From: Methanobacteriota archaeon
Lineage (GTDB): Archaea > Halobacteriota > Methanosarcinia > Methanosarcinales > Methanosarcinaceae
NCBI GenBank assembly: GCA_030837265.1
Contig: JAUPKV010000111.1
Location: 1 to 11,211, forward strand
Direction of reading: 5' to 3'
DNA: 11,211 bases
Part shown: positions 1 through 7,290 of the stretch, in pieces
Layout of the letters: each line of letters opens with the position of its first letter
Position numbering within the stretch: position 1 is the stretch's first letter
Notes under the pieces: model-generated
The model's database searches: none
Seen by the model: the letters and a program-made list of their open reading frames with translations, nothing else
Told to the model about the DNA's origin: nothing
Program-made: the position numbers and the translations under genes

Positions 1-308
1 AACCCCATGATTTCCATTGGAAAACCGATCCCAATCAATTATAATCACTATAAGTTGAAAACCCCTTTTTTAACACGAAGTTGTGTAGAATGGGGAATAA
101 ATGAAGCCTTGAGAGTTATAGCGCGTAATTAAAGTAAGTGCCCCATTCCAATAAATTAAAAAGAGTTATAATATATAAAATAATTTAACGCCATCGTTTG
201 GCACATAAATACCAGGAAATTTTAAATTGGTCTAACTTTACATGAAACGTAGAATGAAATTAATAGAGTCATAGTTAAAAGATTAAACGACTTTGAGGAA
301 TCGGGTTG
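1..308. other. gene-free AT-rich stretch
   Basis: No convincing gene is visible on either strand. The stretch contains a short perfect palindrome at 11-23 (TTTCCA-T-TGGAAA). It also has an 8-bp inverted repeat, GAATGGGG at 88-95 and CCCCATTC at 141-148, separated by 45 bases. The repeat could be a leftover of a mobile element or a weak RNA stem, but nothing identifies it. A TATA-like box lies near 172-179. Confidence 0.5.
172..179 (+). promoter_or_regulatory. candidate TATA box
   Basis: TATATAAA, in an AT-rich context, is the best archaeal TATA-like match upstream of the small ORF at 309 and the phosphoesterase pseudogene at 472. Transcription would start near 200-205. AT-rich DNA gives such matches by chance, so support is weak. 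Confidence 0.25.
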
Positions 309-440
309 ATGAGAAAAAGATATAATGATGGAAAGATAAAGTGGTTTAAATTTTCTGAAAAGATAAACTGTCAAAGTGTGAGGTTTTTTAGAGCTAAGAT
401 AATTGAAACTACGGACCAGGTAATTTCACAATTCAACTAA
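309..440 (+). CDS. possible 43-residue small protein
   Basis: An ATG opens a 43-codon frame ending in TAA at 438. A GAGG tract lies about ten bases upstream of the ATG, which is a plausible but loose ribosome site. The product would be basic and hydrophilic, with several Lys/Arg residues, and has no recognisable domain. It ends about 30 bases before the start of the phosphoesterase pseudogene on the same strand, so it could be a small upstream gene or a remnant. At this length a chance frame is quite possible, and no function can be assigned. Confidence 0.2.
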   Translation: MRKRYNDGKIKWFKFSEKINCQSVRFFRAKIIETTDQVISQFN

Positions 441-471
441 AGGTAAATTTATTAGCTGTGGAGGAGAGAAA

Positions 472-890
472 ATGAAAGTATACTTGGCTTCAGATTTGCA
501 TTTGGGACATGAAAACGCTAATTATCCTAAAATAACAGAATTTTTAAACCTTGTTCAAAGGACGGGGATAAATTAATTATTCTTGGTGATTTACTTGATT
601 TATTGGTATCGGATTTTACAACGATTACAACCCAGAAACCTATGAAATCAACCTGGGAAAAATTAATTGAAACCAGTAAGAAGGTCACTCCAGACCAATT
701 TAACGACTATATTAATTTGTTAACTCAAATCGCAACATTATTTGCAGAAACACATCATTACAAATGGGTCTTCTGGGGCCATACTCACTATGCAGAAATA
801 AGGGGTAAATTGGTTAATTGTGGAGACTTCTGTTCTAGTGGTTCATATGTAGTTTTGGAAAATGGAAATCCCACTTTAGTTAAAATGTAA
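472..890 (+). pseudogene. calcineurin-like metallophosphoesterase, frameshifted and internally deleted
   Basis: The gene starts at ATG 472 behind a strong GGAGGAG ribosome site (460-466). The first frame reads 34 codons, beginning MKVYLASDLHLGHE with the DxH metal motif (D8, H10), and stops at 574. The continuation is in the next frame. It shows GDLLD (585-599), GHTH (777-788) and a conserved-looking C-terminus to 890. One lost base around 556-560 explains the shift. The GNHD/E block and the second histidine block, normally between GDxxD and GHTH, are missing. The join looks to be near 680-695, and about 100 residues appear lost compared with typical family members. Intact members are binuclear-metal phosphoesterases. 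With two independent lesions and a missing catalytic block, this copy should be inactive. Confidence 0.8.
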
Positions 891-1459
891 TTGGTAAAGA
901 TATACGAAGAAAAAATGAAGTGAATATCAAGTAAAAAACGAAGGTCGTTAATCGAGGAGAAGAATGCCCATTGATTCAAAATATTAAATGCCAAATTTCA
1001 TTTCTTTAATTCAAAAACCATTTTCTTCTTTGCTTCTTAGAGTATATACTTTCGGATTGATTAATATTTAAGAACAGTTCTGCCAGAATACAAGGTTTTT
1101 CTTGTAAGTTTGAGCAGTACGATCATTGTCGTCTGTAAGAAATTAACTTACATGAAAAAAATTGACAATTATTGTATATTTGAAAGGATATCATCTAATT
1201 ATATCGTTTATCAAAATCAACAGAAACTATATTTGCAATAATTTTAAATATAGCTAAATATTGGGATCTTTATGTTCACTAATTCCTTCAGAAAAAAATA
1301 GTTGACAAAATTCAAAATCATTTTTCATTCTTTTCAGATATTTGTGTATCTTTCTAATAATGTAAATTTTCCTTTTAAAATCATTGTAAGATGAAAAGCA
1401 AAACCCTTGCATAGAAGATCCTGATTCAAGTAACAATATTTTTAAACATATAATTCAAA

Positions 1460-1467
1460 TTATATAT
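1460..1467 (+). promoter_or_regulatory. candidate TATA box of the CxxC protein gene
   Basis: TTATATAT lies about 130 bases upstream of the GTG start at 1596. Transcription would begin near 1490, giving a leader of roughly 100 bases. That leader would carry the second arm (1515-1521) of the 7-bp inverted repeat that begins at 1468. The assignment rests only on the box and its position. Confidence 0.35.
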
Positions 1468-1582
1468 GGTTCTAGCCGAAAAAGGGAACGAAATATAGTA
1501 AAAAACAGAAGCATTAGAACCGCTTGTGAGCTTAATACCGAATTATGTGAGAATTCTCTGGAAACAGGGACAACATAATGAA

Positions 1583-1588
1583 GGGAGG
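1583..1588 (+). promoter_or_regulatory. ribosome binding site that selects GTG 1596
   Basis: GGGAGG lies seven bases before GTG 1596, an ideal spacing. An in-frame ATG at 1578 lies upstream of this site and would place it inside the coding sequence. GTG 1596 is therefore preferred. Confidence 0.7.
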
Positions 1589-1595
1589 CGACAAA

Positions 1596-1928
1596 GTGAA
1601 GGAATTCTGCAATATCTGCGGTCTGGAACTGATGGAAAATATACTGGTTGTCGATACCAGTCTGGACATGAAACCTATTAAATTCAAGGATATTCACGGC
1701 GACAAGTCCGATCTGATATGCATTGAGTGTGCAACTGATTCGATTGAAAATCCACCTTTCTTGTGTTCTAGATGTGGACAGCCAATAGAATTTGGTGAAC
1801 ATTTATGTACATTCAGGCTGGGAATACTAAAACCCGGCGGTTCCACCGTGAACTATAAAGAAACAGCTGCTGACGACAAATGTATATGTATCGCATGTTT
1901 AGAAGAGTTCATGAATGTTGAGAATTAA
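1596..1928 (+). CDS. small protein with four CxxC zinc-knuckle motifs
   Basis: A 110-residue protein of unknown function. The sequence shows four CxxC pairs: C5/C8, C42/C45, C57/C60 and C98/C101, with extra cysteines at 71 and 96 and a histidine at 69. The pairs are spaced about 37 and 41 residues apart, so they look like two successive zinc-ribbon-type modules, possibly from an internal duplication. Each module would bind one metal ion through two knuckles. No membrane segment or signal peptide is seen, so it should be cytoplasmic. GTG 1596 is chosen over ATG 1578 because of the GGGAGG site between them. The gene stands alone between long non-coding stretches. Redox or iron-sulfur use of the cysteines is an alternative. 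The frame is well supported; the role is unknown. Confidence 0.75.
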   Translation: MKEFCNICGLELMENILVVDTSLDMKPIKFKDIHGDKSDLICIECATDSIENPPFLCSRCGQPIEFGEHLCTFRLGILKPGGSTVNYKETAADDKCICIACLEEFMNVEN

Positions 1929-2251
1929 GAAGAAAGAGATAAATATATGTTTTATTTCTCTAACTTTATTCCGATTCTGCCCTTCATATTAACTCCTGAG
2001 CAAAATCAGGGTTTAAAAACACGAGATAATACTATAGAAAAAACGGAAAGGGTTTTTAATTATTATTTTTATCTTTTTTAATTCTTTTATTTTATTTTTT
2101 GTATCTCGCTTCAAAAAAAATATCTGATCGTTTCAGATACTTCTTCAGCACTGGTAACAAATATCATTATCAATAAACAAGCTGGACCCCCAGAACCCGG
2201 CATTTTTCATACATTTAATTATGCAAAGGCAAAGGAAAAGTAAATTTTTAC
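1929..2251. other. intergenic region with T-rich tract and possible lost 5' end of the next gene
   Basis: T-rich runs at about 2053-2100 could terminate the CxxC gene transcript in the archaeal oligo-T manner. A perfect 19-bp palindrome lies at 2121-2139. In a different frame from the gene at 2252, an open stretch runs from 2082 to a TAA at 2240-2242 with plausible codons and no start codon. It could be the displaced front of the beta-helix gene, but this is speculative. Confidence 0.4.
2121..2139. repeat. perfect palindrome TATCTGA-N5-TCAGATA
   Basis: Seven-base arms (2121-2127 and 2133-2139) flank TCGTT. It lies about 115 bases upstream of the TTG at 2252. It could be a protein-binding operator. 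A run of eight A lies just before it (2113-2120), so read on the minus strand it is a hairpin followed by T8, resembling a terminator, but no minus-strand gene lies nearby. Confidence 0.5.
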
Positions 2252-4063
2252 TTGAGAACTCCAGATAGAGTAGTTAATGATCGGGAAATACAAAGTCAAA
2301 TTTTATTCAATGGATCGCAGGTTGCAAACCCAAACATAACCGTTAATGCTTATAAGGATTCATCCCAAATTGTTTTATCTGATGCTTCCAGGGTTCGTCA
2401 GAACGACTTGATTAAAATCTGGAAAAATGTTCAGTGGTGCCCTCTTCCCGATCCCAATAATTATCCTGATCAAATGACAGGGGAAATGTATGCAGTTAAA
2501 AGTGTAAACGGAAATACCATTACTTTAAATCAACCGCTACTCAGAGATTATAGACTATCAGAAAGTGTACAGATTGAAGTATACAGACCCGTGCAAATTC
2601 ATATAAAGAACATAAGGATAGAGGATGATACAGGTGCAGGGACACTTCATCATGGGCTAGTTTTGTATTATTGCAAGGACAGTTCTGTAACTGACTCATG
2701 GTTCAATAATAGTGGATTTGGTGCTGTTTGTCTCTATTCTTGTTTTAATGTAAGTGTTAACAATAATGAGATGTACAATTCAGTTCGTCCGGGATCTGGA
2801 TACGGTGTAAACGTAGCCAGCGGTTCAGCATTTGTGAATGTAACCAATAATTACATAAAAAATTGCAGACACGCGGTAACTGGCAATTCAGCTGAACTCA
2901 AATCTTTAAATAGAGACGTTTTTATCGCCTATAATACTATGATAGGAGCAAATATTACCGGCTCAAATGTTGTTGATGCCCATGCCGTAACTATCGATTT
3001 CGTCGTAACCAAAAATAAAATATATCCACAACTTCCGCGCTATAATGCATTTGCAGATGGCTCACAAAGGTCAGTATTTTCTAACAATGAAATTTTCGGC
3101 GGATATGGAGGGATATTTAAACGAGGAGCCGTAACTGACGGTGTACACATTTACGAAAATAACACATTTAATGGCATATCAGGTGAAATGTATACGGGAG
3201 GAAATGGAATTGACAACACGCTTATTATTAGGAATAATACTCAAAATAAAGGGGGATATGGAATTTATTTCCCACTCCAGGGAGGTTTCAGGAACATAAT
3301 AATAAGTGAAAACACTTTTAGCAATCTTTTACGTCAAGGAGTGTATCATAAATTTTTCATAAACGGGGTAAACTTAAATATCTCTAAGAATACTTTCAAG
3401 AACATTGGGCGTGAAGGAGTATATATAGACAGTAATTCGTTTAAAAATAGAGATGTGAGAATACAAAATAATATTTTAATAAATGTAGCTACCTCGAATT
3501 CCTCCTCCGGGGTCACTGTCAAAAACATTCAAAATACAGTAATTAACGGAAACCAGATACTTAAAGTTCCTGTTGCAGCTTTTTCGGTGACCCCGACTTC
3601 GGGATATGCACCTCTTAAAGTGAAGTTCACAGATAAGAGTACAGGCTCGCCCACCTCATTGAAATGGAGTTTTGGAGACGGGACCTATTCAACTCAACAG
3701 TCTTCTTCACACACGTACAGTAAACCCGGAAAATACACTATCAGCCTAACAGTTCGAAATGGGGCCGGAAGCAATTCGGTAACAAAAACCAGCTATATTG
3801 TTGTAAATTCTTTAAAAACTCCAGTCGCTGCCTTTTTTGCTTCCCCACTCAATGGGAAAGCTCCGCTTACAGTAAAATTCACAGATAAGAGTACAAACAA
3901 CCCTGCCTCTTGGCATTGGAAGTTTGGAGATGGAAGTACTTCGTCAGTGAAGAACCCGACACACAAATACACAAAAGCAGGAAATTACACCGTTAGTTTA
4001 ACAGTAAAGAATTACGTTGGAACTAATTCGATAACGAAATCGAAGTATATCATAGTAAAATAA
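2252..4063 (+). CDS. right-handed beta-helix protein with two C-terminal PKD domains, probably 5'-truncated
   Basis: The 603-residue frame has two parts. Residues 1 to about 438 are rich in Asn/Val/Ile with repeated short motifs such as NNxI, NxF and ENTF, typical of right-handed parallel beta-helices (pectate-lyase-like fold) that often bind or cut polysaccharides. Residues about 439-518 and 523-603 are two PKD domains, each with the WxFGDG-type core and a closing YTISLTV/YTVSLTV strand. Such proteins are usually secreted surface proteins in Methanosarcina. No signal peptide is present. The only start is TTG 2252 with no good ribosome site, and the frame is open only to 2219 upstream, with no ATG. 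The 5' end may be lost or frameshifted, so this may be a pseudogene. A terminator hairpin follows directly. The fold assignment is confident; the substrate is unknown. Confidence 0.7.
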   Translation: MRTPDRVVNDREIQSQILFNGSQVANPNITVNAYKDSSQIVLSDASRVRQNDLIKIWKNVQWCPLPDPNNYPDQMTGEMYAVKSVNGNTITLNQPLLRDYRLSESVQIEVYRPVQIHIKNIRIEDDTGAGTLHHGLVLYYCKDSSVTDSWFNNSGFGAVCLYSCFNVSVNNNEMYNSVRPGSGYGVNVASGSAFVNVTNNYIKNCRHAVTGNSAELKSLNRDVFIAYNTMIGANITGSNVVDAHAVTIDFVVTKNKIYPQLPRYNAFADGSQRSVFSNNEIFGGYGGIFKRGAVTDGVHIYENNTFNGISGEMYTGGNGIDNTLIIRNNTQNKGGYGIYFPLQGGFRNIIISENTFSNLLRQGVYHKFFINGVNLNISKNTFKNIGREGVYIDSNSFKNRDVRIQNNILINVATSNSSSGVTVKNIQNTVINGNQILKVPVAAFSVTPTSGYAPLKVKFTDKSTGSPTSLKWSFGDGTYSTQQSSSHTYSKPGKYTISLTVRNGAGSNSVTKTSYIVVNSLKTPVAAFFASPLNGKAPLTVKFTDKSTNNPASWHWKFGDGSTSSVKNPTHKYTKAGNYTVSLTVKNYVGTNSITKSKYIIVK

Positions 4064-4064
4064 A

Positions 4065-4097
4065 GTAGCAGAATTGCTACTTACACTTTTCTTTTTT
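4065..4097 (+). terminator. hairpin terminator of the beta-helix/PKD gene
   Basis: A perfect 6-bp stem, GTAGCA (4065-4070) with TGCTAC (4075-4080) and a four-base loop, begins one base after the stop codon. It is followed by a T-rich run reaching about 4097. Confidence 0.6.
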
Positions 4098-4346
4098 AGG
4101 AATATTAAAACTGTTTTGAATGAGATTTGACAACTAGAATTTTAACAGAAAAAACGTTTATTAATCTTATTTACTTGAAAAAAAGAGAATTTTAAGGAAA
4201 GCTTTTAAAAAATATAAGGTATTGGGCAAGATATTCAAGCGCAACTAGCGTTGCTTTAGCTTAATAATTCCATGACCAGGTCCGAACAAGTGATGTGTAC
4301 AACCTTTAGTTTTATCCAGGTTACTGCTTTTAAGTATAAAATTCTT

Positions 4347-4657
4347 TTATTTTACTACAATATATCCAGATTTTGTTGCCGTATTACTACCTGCAGCATT
4401 CTTTACTGTTAGCTTTACAGTATATTTTCCTGCTTTTGTATATTTGTGTACTGGATTCTGGGATGCTGAAGTAGTTTTATCGCCAAAGTCCCAGGACCAT
4501 GAAACGGGTGATCCTGTACTCTTATCTGAGAATTTTACTGTTAAAGGGGCTTTCCCACTAACCGGGGACCCCGAGAATGAAGCAACCGGCGGGTAAACAA
4601 CACCATCAGAACTGCTGATGCTAAGGATACTGAATACAATTTTTTGTTTATTTTCAT
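4347..4657 (-). pseudogene. signal peptide plus single PKD domain, frameshifted remnant of a surface protein
   Basis: On the minus strand, ATG 4657 opens a classic signal sequence: MKINKK, then a hydrophobic core (LYSVSLASAVLMVLF). It is preceded by an AAGGG-type ribosome site. After about 20 codons this frame turns into unlikely sequence. The next frame then encodes a complete PKD domain, from PPVASFSGSP through WDFGD and YTVKLTVKN to YIVVK and the stop at 4347-4349. The shift lies near 4598-4605. A signal peptide joined almost directly to one PKD domain gives only about 100 residues. The original gene probably had a larger middle, such as a propeller or beta-helix, that is now lost. The PKD domain closely resembles the last PKD domain of the convergent gene at 2252-4063. 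It was probably a secreted cell-surface protein; this copy should not be functional. Confidence 0.75.
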
Positions 4658-5173
4658 ATATTCCCTTATCTCTCGTTTATTTTTCATATAAAAAATGTTA
4701 ATATTTAAATCAATCTCAACATTTAAACTTTTCTTTTAATTCGGGTTTTATAGAATCAGGAATTCTCGCTGTTTCAAACTAATGCTTATATTGTTCCTGT
4801 AAATTGGGCTGAAAACTTAGAAACATCTGTTGTTGAGAATAATTCATGATCCGGGTACTTTACTATCAATTAAAAATGAAGGACATGCCCCTGGATAGAT
4901 AACTTTTAAATTTATAAGCAAGTCGTCAATATCTAAAAGCCACTGAAATTGAACTTTGAGATAAATTTTTGAGATAATATAGGTGATTTATAATTTTACA
5001 ATAATTATCTCTCTTTAAATATTAATTAAATATTTATCTTTTAAAGTTAATTTTAAATGATAGTTGCTTAGATTAATTTAACACTTTATAAAAAATATTT
5101 TGAGTCAGTACTCTAAGCCCAAATGATCGATAATGACACTAGCTGAATCACAAACATTGATTGGAGGTAAAAG
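4658..5173. other. gene-free stretch, possibly with a decayed reading frame
   Basis: No intact gene is visible. On the plus strand about 4756-4849 reads as plausible protein (including NAYIVPVNWAENLE) to a TGA. The next frame continues as IHDPGTLLSIKNEGHAPG to a TAG near 4897. This could be a frameshifted gene fragment or chance. A near-repeat of a GTTTATTTTCATATA-like string at 4647-4660 and 4676-4690 lies around the start of the minus-strand pseudogene. TTTGAGATAA occurs twice near 4955-4980. Confidence 0.35.
5087..5094 (+). promoter_or_regulatory. TATA box of the YVTN propeller gene
   Basis: TTTATAAA closely matches the archaeal TATA consensus and lies about 80 bases before the ATG. Transcription would begin near 5115-5120, leaving a leader of about 55 bases that carries the GGAGGT ribosome site. 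Confidence 0.5.
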
Positions 5174-6400
5174 ATGAAAAGTAAAATTATATCAACAATA
5201 CCAATTGAAGCTTCTTCGTTTCCACTCTTATCTGTGTTAATGTACAAAAAAAAACACAGACAAAAATCCATCATAAAATCTTTGGGAACAATTGCATTTG
5301 TTATTTTTATACTGGTGAGCGTCGCAGGTGCAGCTCCATTTGCATACGTTGCGAATGAAGAGAGCAAGACTATCTCGGTAATTGACACAGCAAATAACAA
5401 TGTTATTACCACAATTCCTTTGGCAGTTAGTCCCTGGGGAATTGTAGCCACAACAGATGAAACAAAAGTATATGTGGCAGATTCAGGTAAACTCAGCACC
5501 AATGTCTCAGTAATTGATACAGCCACAAATACGGTTACAGCCATAGTGAATGTAGGAGTCTGCCCCTGGGGAATTGCAGTCAACCCGGCAGGAACAAGAG
5601 TATATGTGACAATTCATAATAATACCAATGCCTCAGTAATTGACACGGCCACAAATAGTGTAATAGACACGTTAAGTGTTGGAAATGATCCTTGTGGCAT
5701 TGCAGTCTCGCCAGACGGAAAAAAGATCTATGTTGTTAGCGGACTCAACAAAACTGTCTCAACAATTGACCTAGCCACAAAAAATATAATAGCTACGGCA
5801 AATGTAGGAAACAATCCTTGGGATGTTGCAGTAAATCCAGACGGAACAAAAGTATATGTGGCAAATGAAAATGATAATACTGTATCAGTAATCGACACTA
5901 CAAGTAATAAAGTTATAGACACTGTAAGTGTAGGAGATATTCCATATTCAATTTCAATTAGCCCGGCAGGAACAAAGGTATACACAGTTAATAAGGATGA
6001 TAATAGTGTTTCTGTAATTGACACAGCAAGTAACAAAGTTGTGGCTACGATTCCTGTCGGAACTAAGCCTGTTGGAGTTGCAGTGAGTCCGGATGGAAAA
6101 GAGACATATGTGGCAAACTATGACAGCAATACTGTTTCTGTAATTGACACCACCACAAATACTGTTATAGCCACGGTGAATGTGGGAAAAGGTCCTTGTG
6201 GAATTTCCTTTATAGACCCGGTAATAAAAACCAATTCTACGATGGAATCAAACAGTACCTCTACTTTAAGCCCTACAACTCAAACTAAGAATCAGACCGA
6301 AAATCAAGGAAACAAAGAAAAAAGAACTCCTTTTATAAGCCCCATTTTGGTACTTGCAATAGTATTAGGGACGGTTAAGTATGTTATAAAGAGAAAATAA
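5174..6400 (+). CDS. membrane-anchored seven-repeat YVTN beta-propeller surface protein
   Basis: The start at ATG 5174 is fixed by GGAGGT at 5163-5168. The 408-residue protein has a long charged N-terminus (KKKHRQK at 25-31) and a hydrophobic segment at about 36-54 ending in AGAA, a likely signal peptide or anchor. Seven YVTN-type repeats of about 42 residues follow (57-355), each with a VYVAN-like strand, SVIDT, VIATxxVG and PxGIAVSPDG. Seven repeats make a closed propeller. A Ser/Thr/Asn-rich linker then leads to a C-terminal membrane helix (about 387-403) and a basic tail, KRK. This is a surface-layer-type architecture in which the propeller sits outside the cell and probably acts in adhesion or binding. 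Such propellers are common in Methanosarcina surface proteins, but the ligand is unknown. It ends at a strong bidirectional terminator. Confidence 0.9.
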   Translation: MKSKIISTIPIEASSFPLLSVLMYKKKHRQKSIIKSLGTIAFVIFILVSVAGAAPFAYVANEESKTISVIDTANNNVITTIPLAVSPWGIVATTDETKVYVADSGKLSTNVSVIDTATNTVTAIVNVGVCPWGIAVNPAGTRVYVTIHNNTNASVIDTATNSVIDTLSVGNDPCGIAVSPDGKKIYVVSGLNKTVSTIDLATKNIIATANVGNNPWDVAVNPDGTKVYVANENDNTVSVIDTTSNKVIDTVSVGDIPYSISISPAGTKVYTVNKDDNSVSVIDTASNKVVATIPVGTKPVGVAVSPDGKETYVANYDSNTVSVIDTTTNTVIATVNVGKGPCGISFIDPVIKTNSTMESNSTSTLSPTTQTKNQTENQGNKEKRTPFISPILVLAIVLGTVKYVIKRK

Positions 6401-6422
6401 AAGAGGAAATAATTACAAAAAA

Positions 6423-6463
6423 AGCAACGTTTATTCCTAAAACGTTGCTAGTTTCCCTTTTTT
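6423..6463. terminator. bidirectional hairpin terminator between convergent genes
   Basis: A perfect 10-bp stem, AGCAACGTTT (6423-6432) with AAACGTTGCT (6440-6449), encloses a seven-base loop. A T run follows on the plus strand (6458-6463). A run of A precedes it, so the minus strand also reads hairpin then T7. It sits between the propeller gene and the ferredoxin gene and can serve both. Confidence 0.75.
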
Positions 6464-6497
6464 ACGGCTTGTTTCCTGAAGTTACCCAAACCTTTCA

Positions 6498-7115
6498 TCA
6501 AAATTGCAGGGCATTTTTAGGGCACACACTTATACAGCGCCCGCATTTGATACAGTCAGGTTTGATCTCACTTTCACGAACTTTGAGCTGCATTGGACAA
6601 ACTTTTTCACATTTATTACATTTAACACATTTTTCTTCATTGAGTTTTAGTTGGTATCGGTTTCCACCAAGCAGTCGCTGAGCTGTTCCCATAGGGCAGA
6701 ATGAGCACCAGGCTCTAGGACTCAGATAACTTCCCAGAAGGACTGCAACTGCTGTAGTCACAAGACACATAGTAACAAATATCATGCCGATTTTCTCGAA
6801 AGTATCAAAGCTTCCAATAGTGCTTGTTATCCTGTATACCATAAAGCCCATTAGTACGAAAAAGATCGGCAGACGGACCCATAAGCTCCGTAAAGTACCT
6901 GGTATCTTCTTTTTCTTTGAAATTTTACTGATCCAGAAATCAACAAGGCTTCCCCTCGGGCACAGGTTTCCACAGAACCATCTGCCTCTGAGGGGACTGC
7001 TTAGGAAGATTGCTGCAAAGACGAGCAGCATGAAGTACCCAAGTGCCGGATACAAGAGTCCTCCAATAGAAACGATAAGAACCATAATTCCCAGGTAAGG
7101 TGTTATTTTAAGCAA
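6498..7115 (-). CDS. NapH-like membrane polyferredoxin (4Fe-4S)
   Basis: A 205-residue protein. Hydrophobic segments lie at about 8-38, 80-97 and 110-130. Two membrane-edge cysteine motifs follow the NapH/MauN/CcoG pattern: CGNLCPRG (C48, C52) and CSFCPMG (C137, C140). The C-terminus carries two classical 4Fe-4S motifs, CxxCxxCxxxCP, at C163/166/169/173 and C188/191/194/198. The family passes electrons through or at the membrane to a partner redox enzyme; the partner here is unknown. It is shorter than NapH proteins, which usually have about four membrane helices. TTG 7115 is chosen because GGAGG (7125-7129) sits nine bases upstream; ATG at codon 11 is the alternative. Its promoter shares a long element with that of the DUF169 gene just upstream, so the two are probably co-regulated. 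Confidence 0.85.
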   Translation of the reverse strand: MLKITPYLGIMVLIVSIGGLLYPALGYFMLLVFAAIFLSSPLRGRWFCGNLCPRGSLVDFWISKISKKKKIPGTLRSLWVRLPIFFVLMGFMVYRITSTIGSFDTFEKIGMIFVTMCLVTTAVAVLLGSYLSPRAWCSFCPMGTAQRLLGGNRYQLKLNEEKCVKCNKCEKVCPMQLKVRESEIKPDCIKCGRCISVCPKNALQF

Positions 7116-7124
7116 TTTAATTAG

Positions 7125-7129
7125 CCTCC
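7125..7129 (-). promoter_or_regulatory. ribosome binding site that selects TTG 7115
   Basis: GGAGG on the minus strand lies nine bases before TTG 7115. An upstream ATG overlapping it runs into a stop after four codons. The next in-frame ATG (7085) lacks a ribosome site, so TTG is preferred. Confidence 0.6.
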
Positions 7130-7144
7130 ATTTCTTCTACCACT

Positions 7145-7200
7145 GTACTGCAATAATACCACAGCATTATATGTACGCTAGCAAGTACTATTTTGCCCTG
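7145..7200 (-). promoter_or_regulatory. promoter/operator of the polyferredoxin gene, copy A of a shared element
   Basis: This 56-bp segment aligns without gaps to 8102-8157, upstream of the DUF169 gene, at 43 of 56 positions. On the minus strand it contains AGTACTTGC upstream (centred near 7186), a TATA-like ACATATAAT (near 7166-7174), and a CAGTAC block (7145-7150) close to the expected start of transcription. The two GTACT cores are 40 bp apart. Predicted transcription begins near 7141-7145, giving a leader of about 26-30 bases. A regulator bound here would cover the TATA box. Confidence 0.65.
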
Positions 7201-7267
7201 TCAAATGAGGAAAAAAATAAAACCTAAACTGTCTAAATCAAAAATTATGGAGGAAAACAGTAAAGGG

Positions 7268-7290
7268 AAAAATGAAGTTTAATTTCATTT
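7268..7290 (-). terminator. hairpin terminator overlapping the DUF169 stop codon
   Basis: Perfect 7-bp arms, AAATGAA (7270-7276) and TTCATTT (7284-7290), with a seven-base loop. On the minus strand the hairpin runs directly into a T5 tract. It overlaps the last codons of the DUF169 gene and separates its transcript from that of the polyferredoxin gene. Confidence 0.5.

Larger units (their letters stand above)
891..1595. other. long gene-free AT-rich stretch and leader of the CxxC gene
   Basis: I find no supported gene on either strand. Minor structures are a 6-bp hairpin, TGTAAG (1134-1139) with CTTACA (1147-1152), and a 7-bp inverted repeat, GGTTCTA (1468-1474) with TAGAACC (1515-1521). The second would fall within the 5' leader of the CxxC gene if its TATA box is the one at 1460-1467. 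The stretch may hold fully decayed sequence related to the neighbouring pseudogene. Confidence 0.45.

Noticed and set aside
788..994. 68-codon minus-strand frame
   Set aside because: It overlaps the GHTH end of the phosphoesterase pseudogene on the opposite strand and has no ribosome site.
1254..1436. 60-codon minus-strand frame
   Set aside because: It starts with TTG, has no ribosome site and lies in AT-rich non-coding DNA; the sequence has no recognisable features.
1455..1802. 115-codon minus-strand frame
   Set aside because: It is antisense to the CxxC gene, whose cysteine pairs and ribosome site show the true strand.
4241..4255. Short inverted repeat GCAAC-TAGC-GTTGC
   Set aside because: The stem is only five base pairs with no T run on either side, so no terminator or element can be supported.
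5240..5242. Alternative ATG (codon 23) of the propeller gene
   Set aside because: It would give a neater signal peptide but has no ribosome site, while ATG 5174 has a perfect GGAGGT.
5113..6036. Long minus-strand frames opposite the propeller gene
   Set aside because: They are mirror products of the repeated YVTN codons, giving repetitive hydrophobic sequence.
5340..6240. Tandem DNA repeats resembling an array
   Set aside because: The regular spacing comes from the seven coding YVTN blades of about 126 bp; it is not a CRISPR or non-coding repeat.
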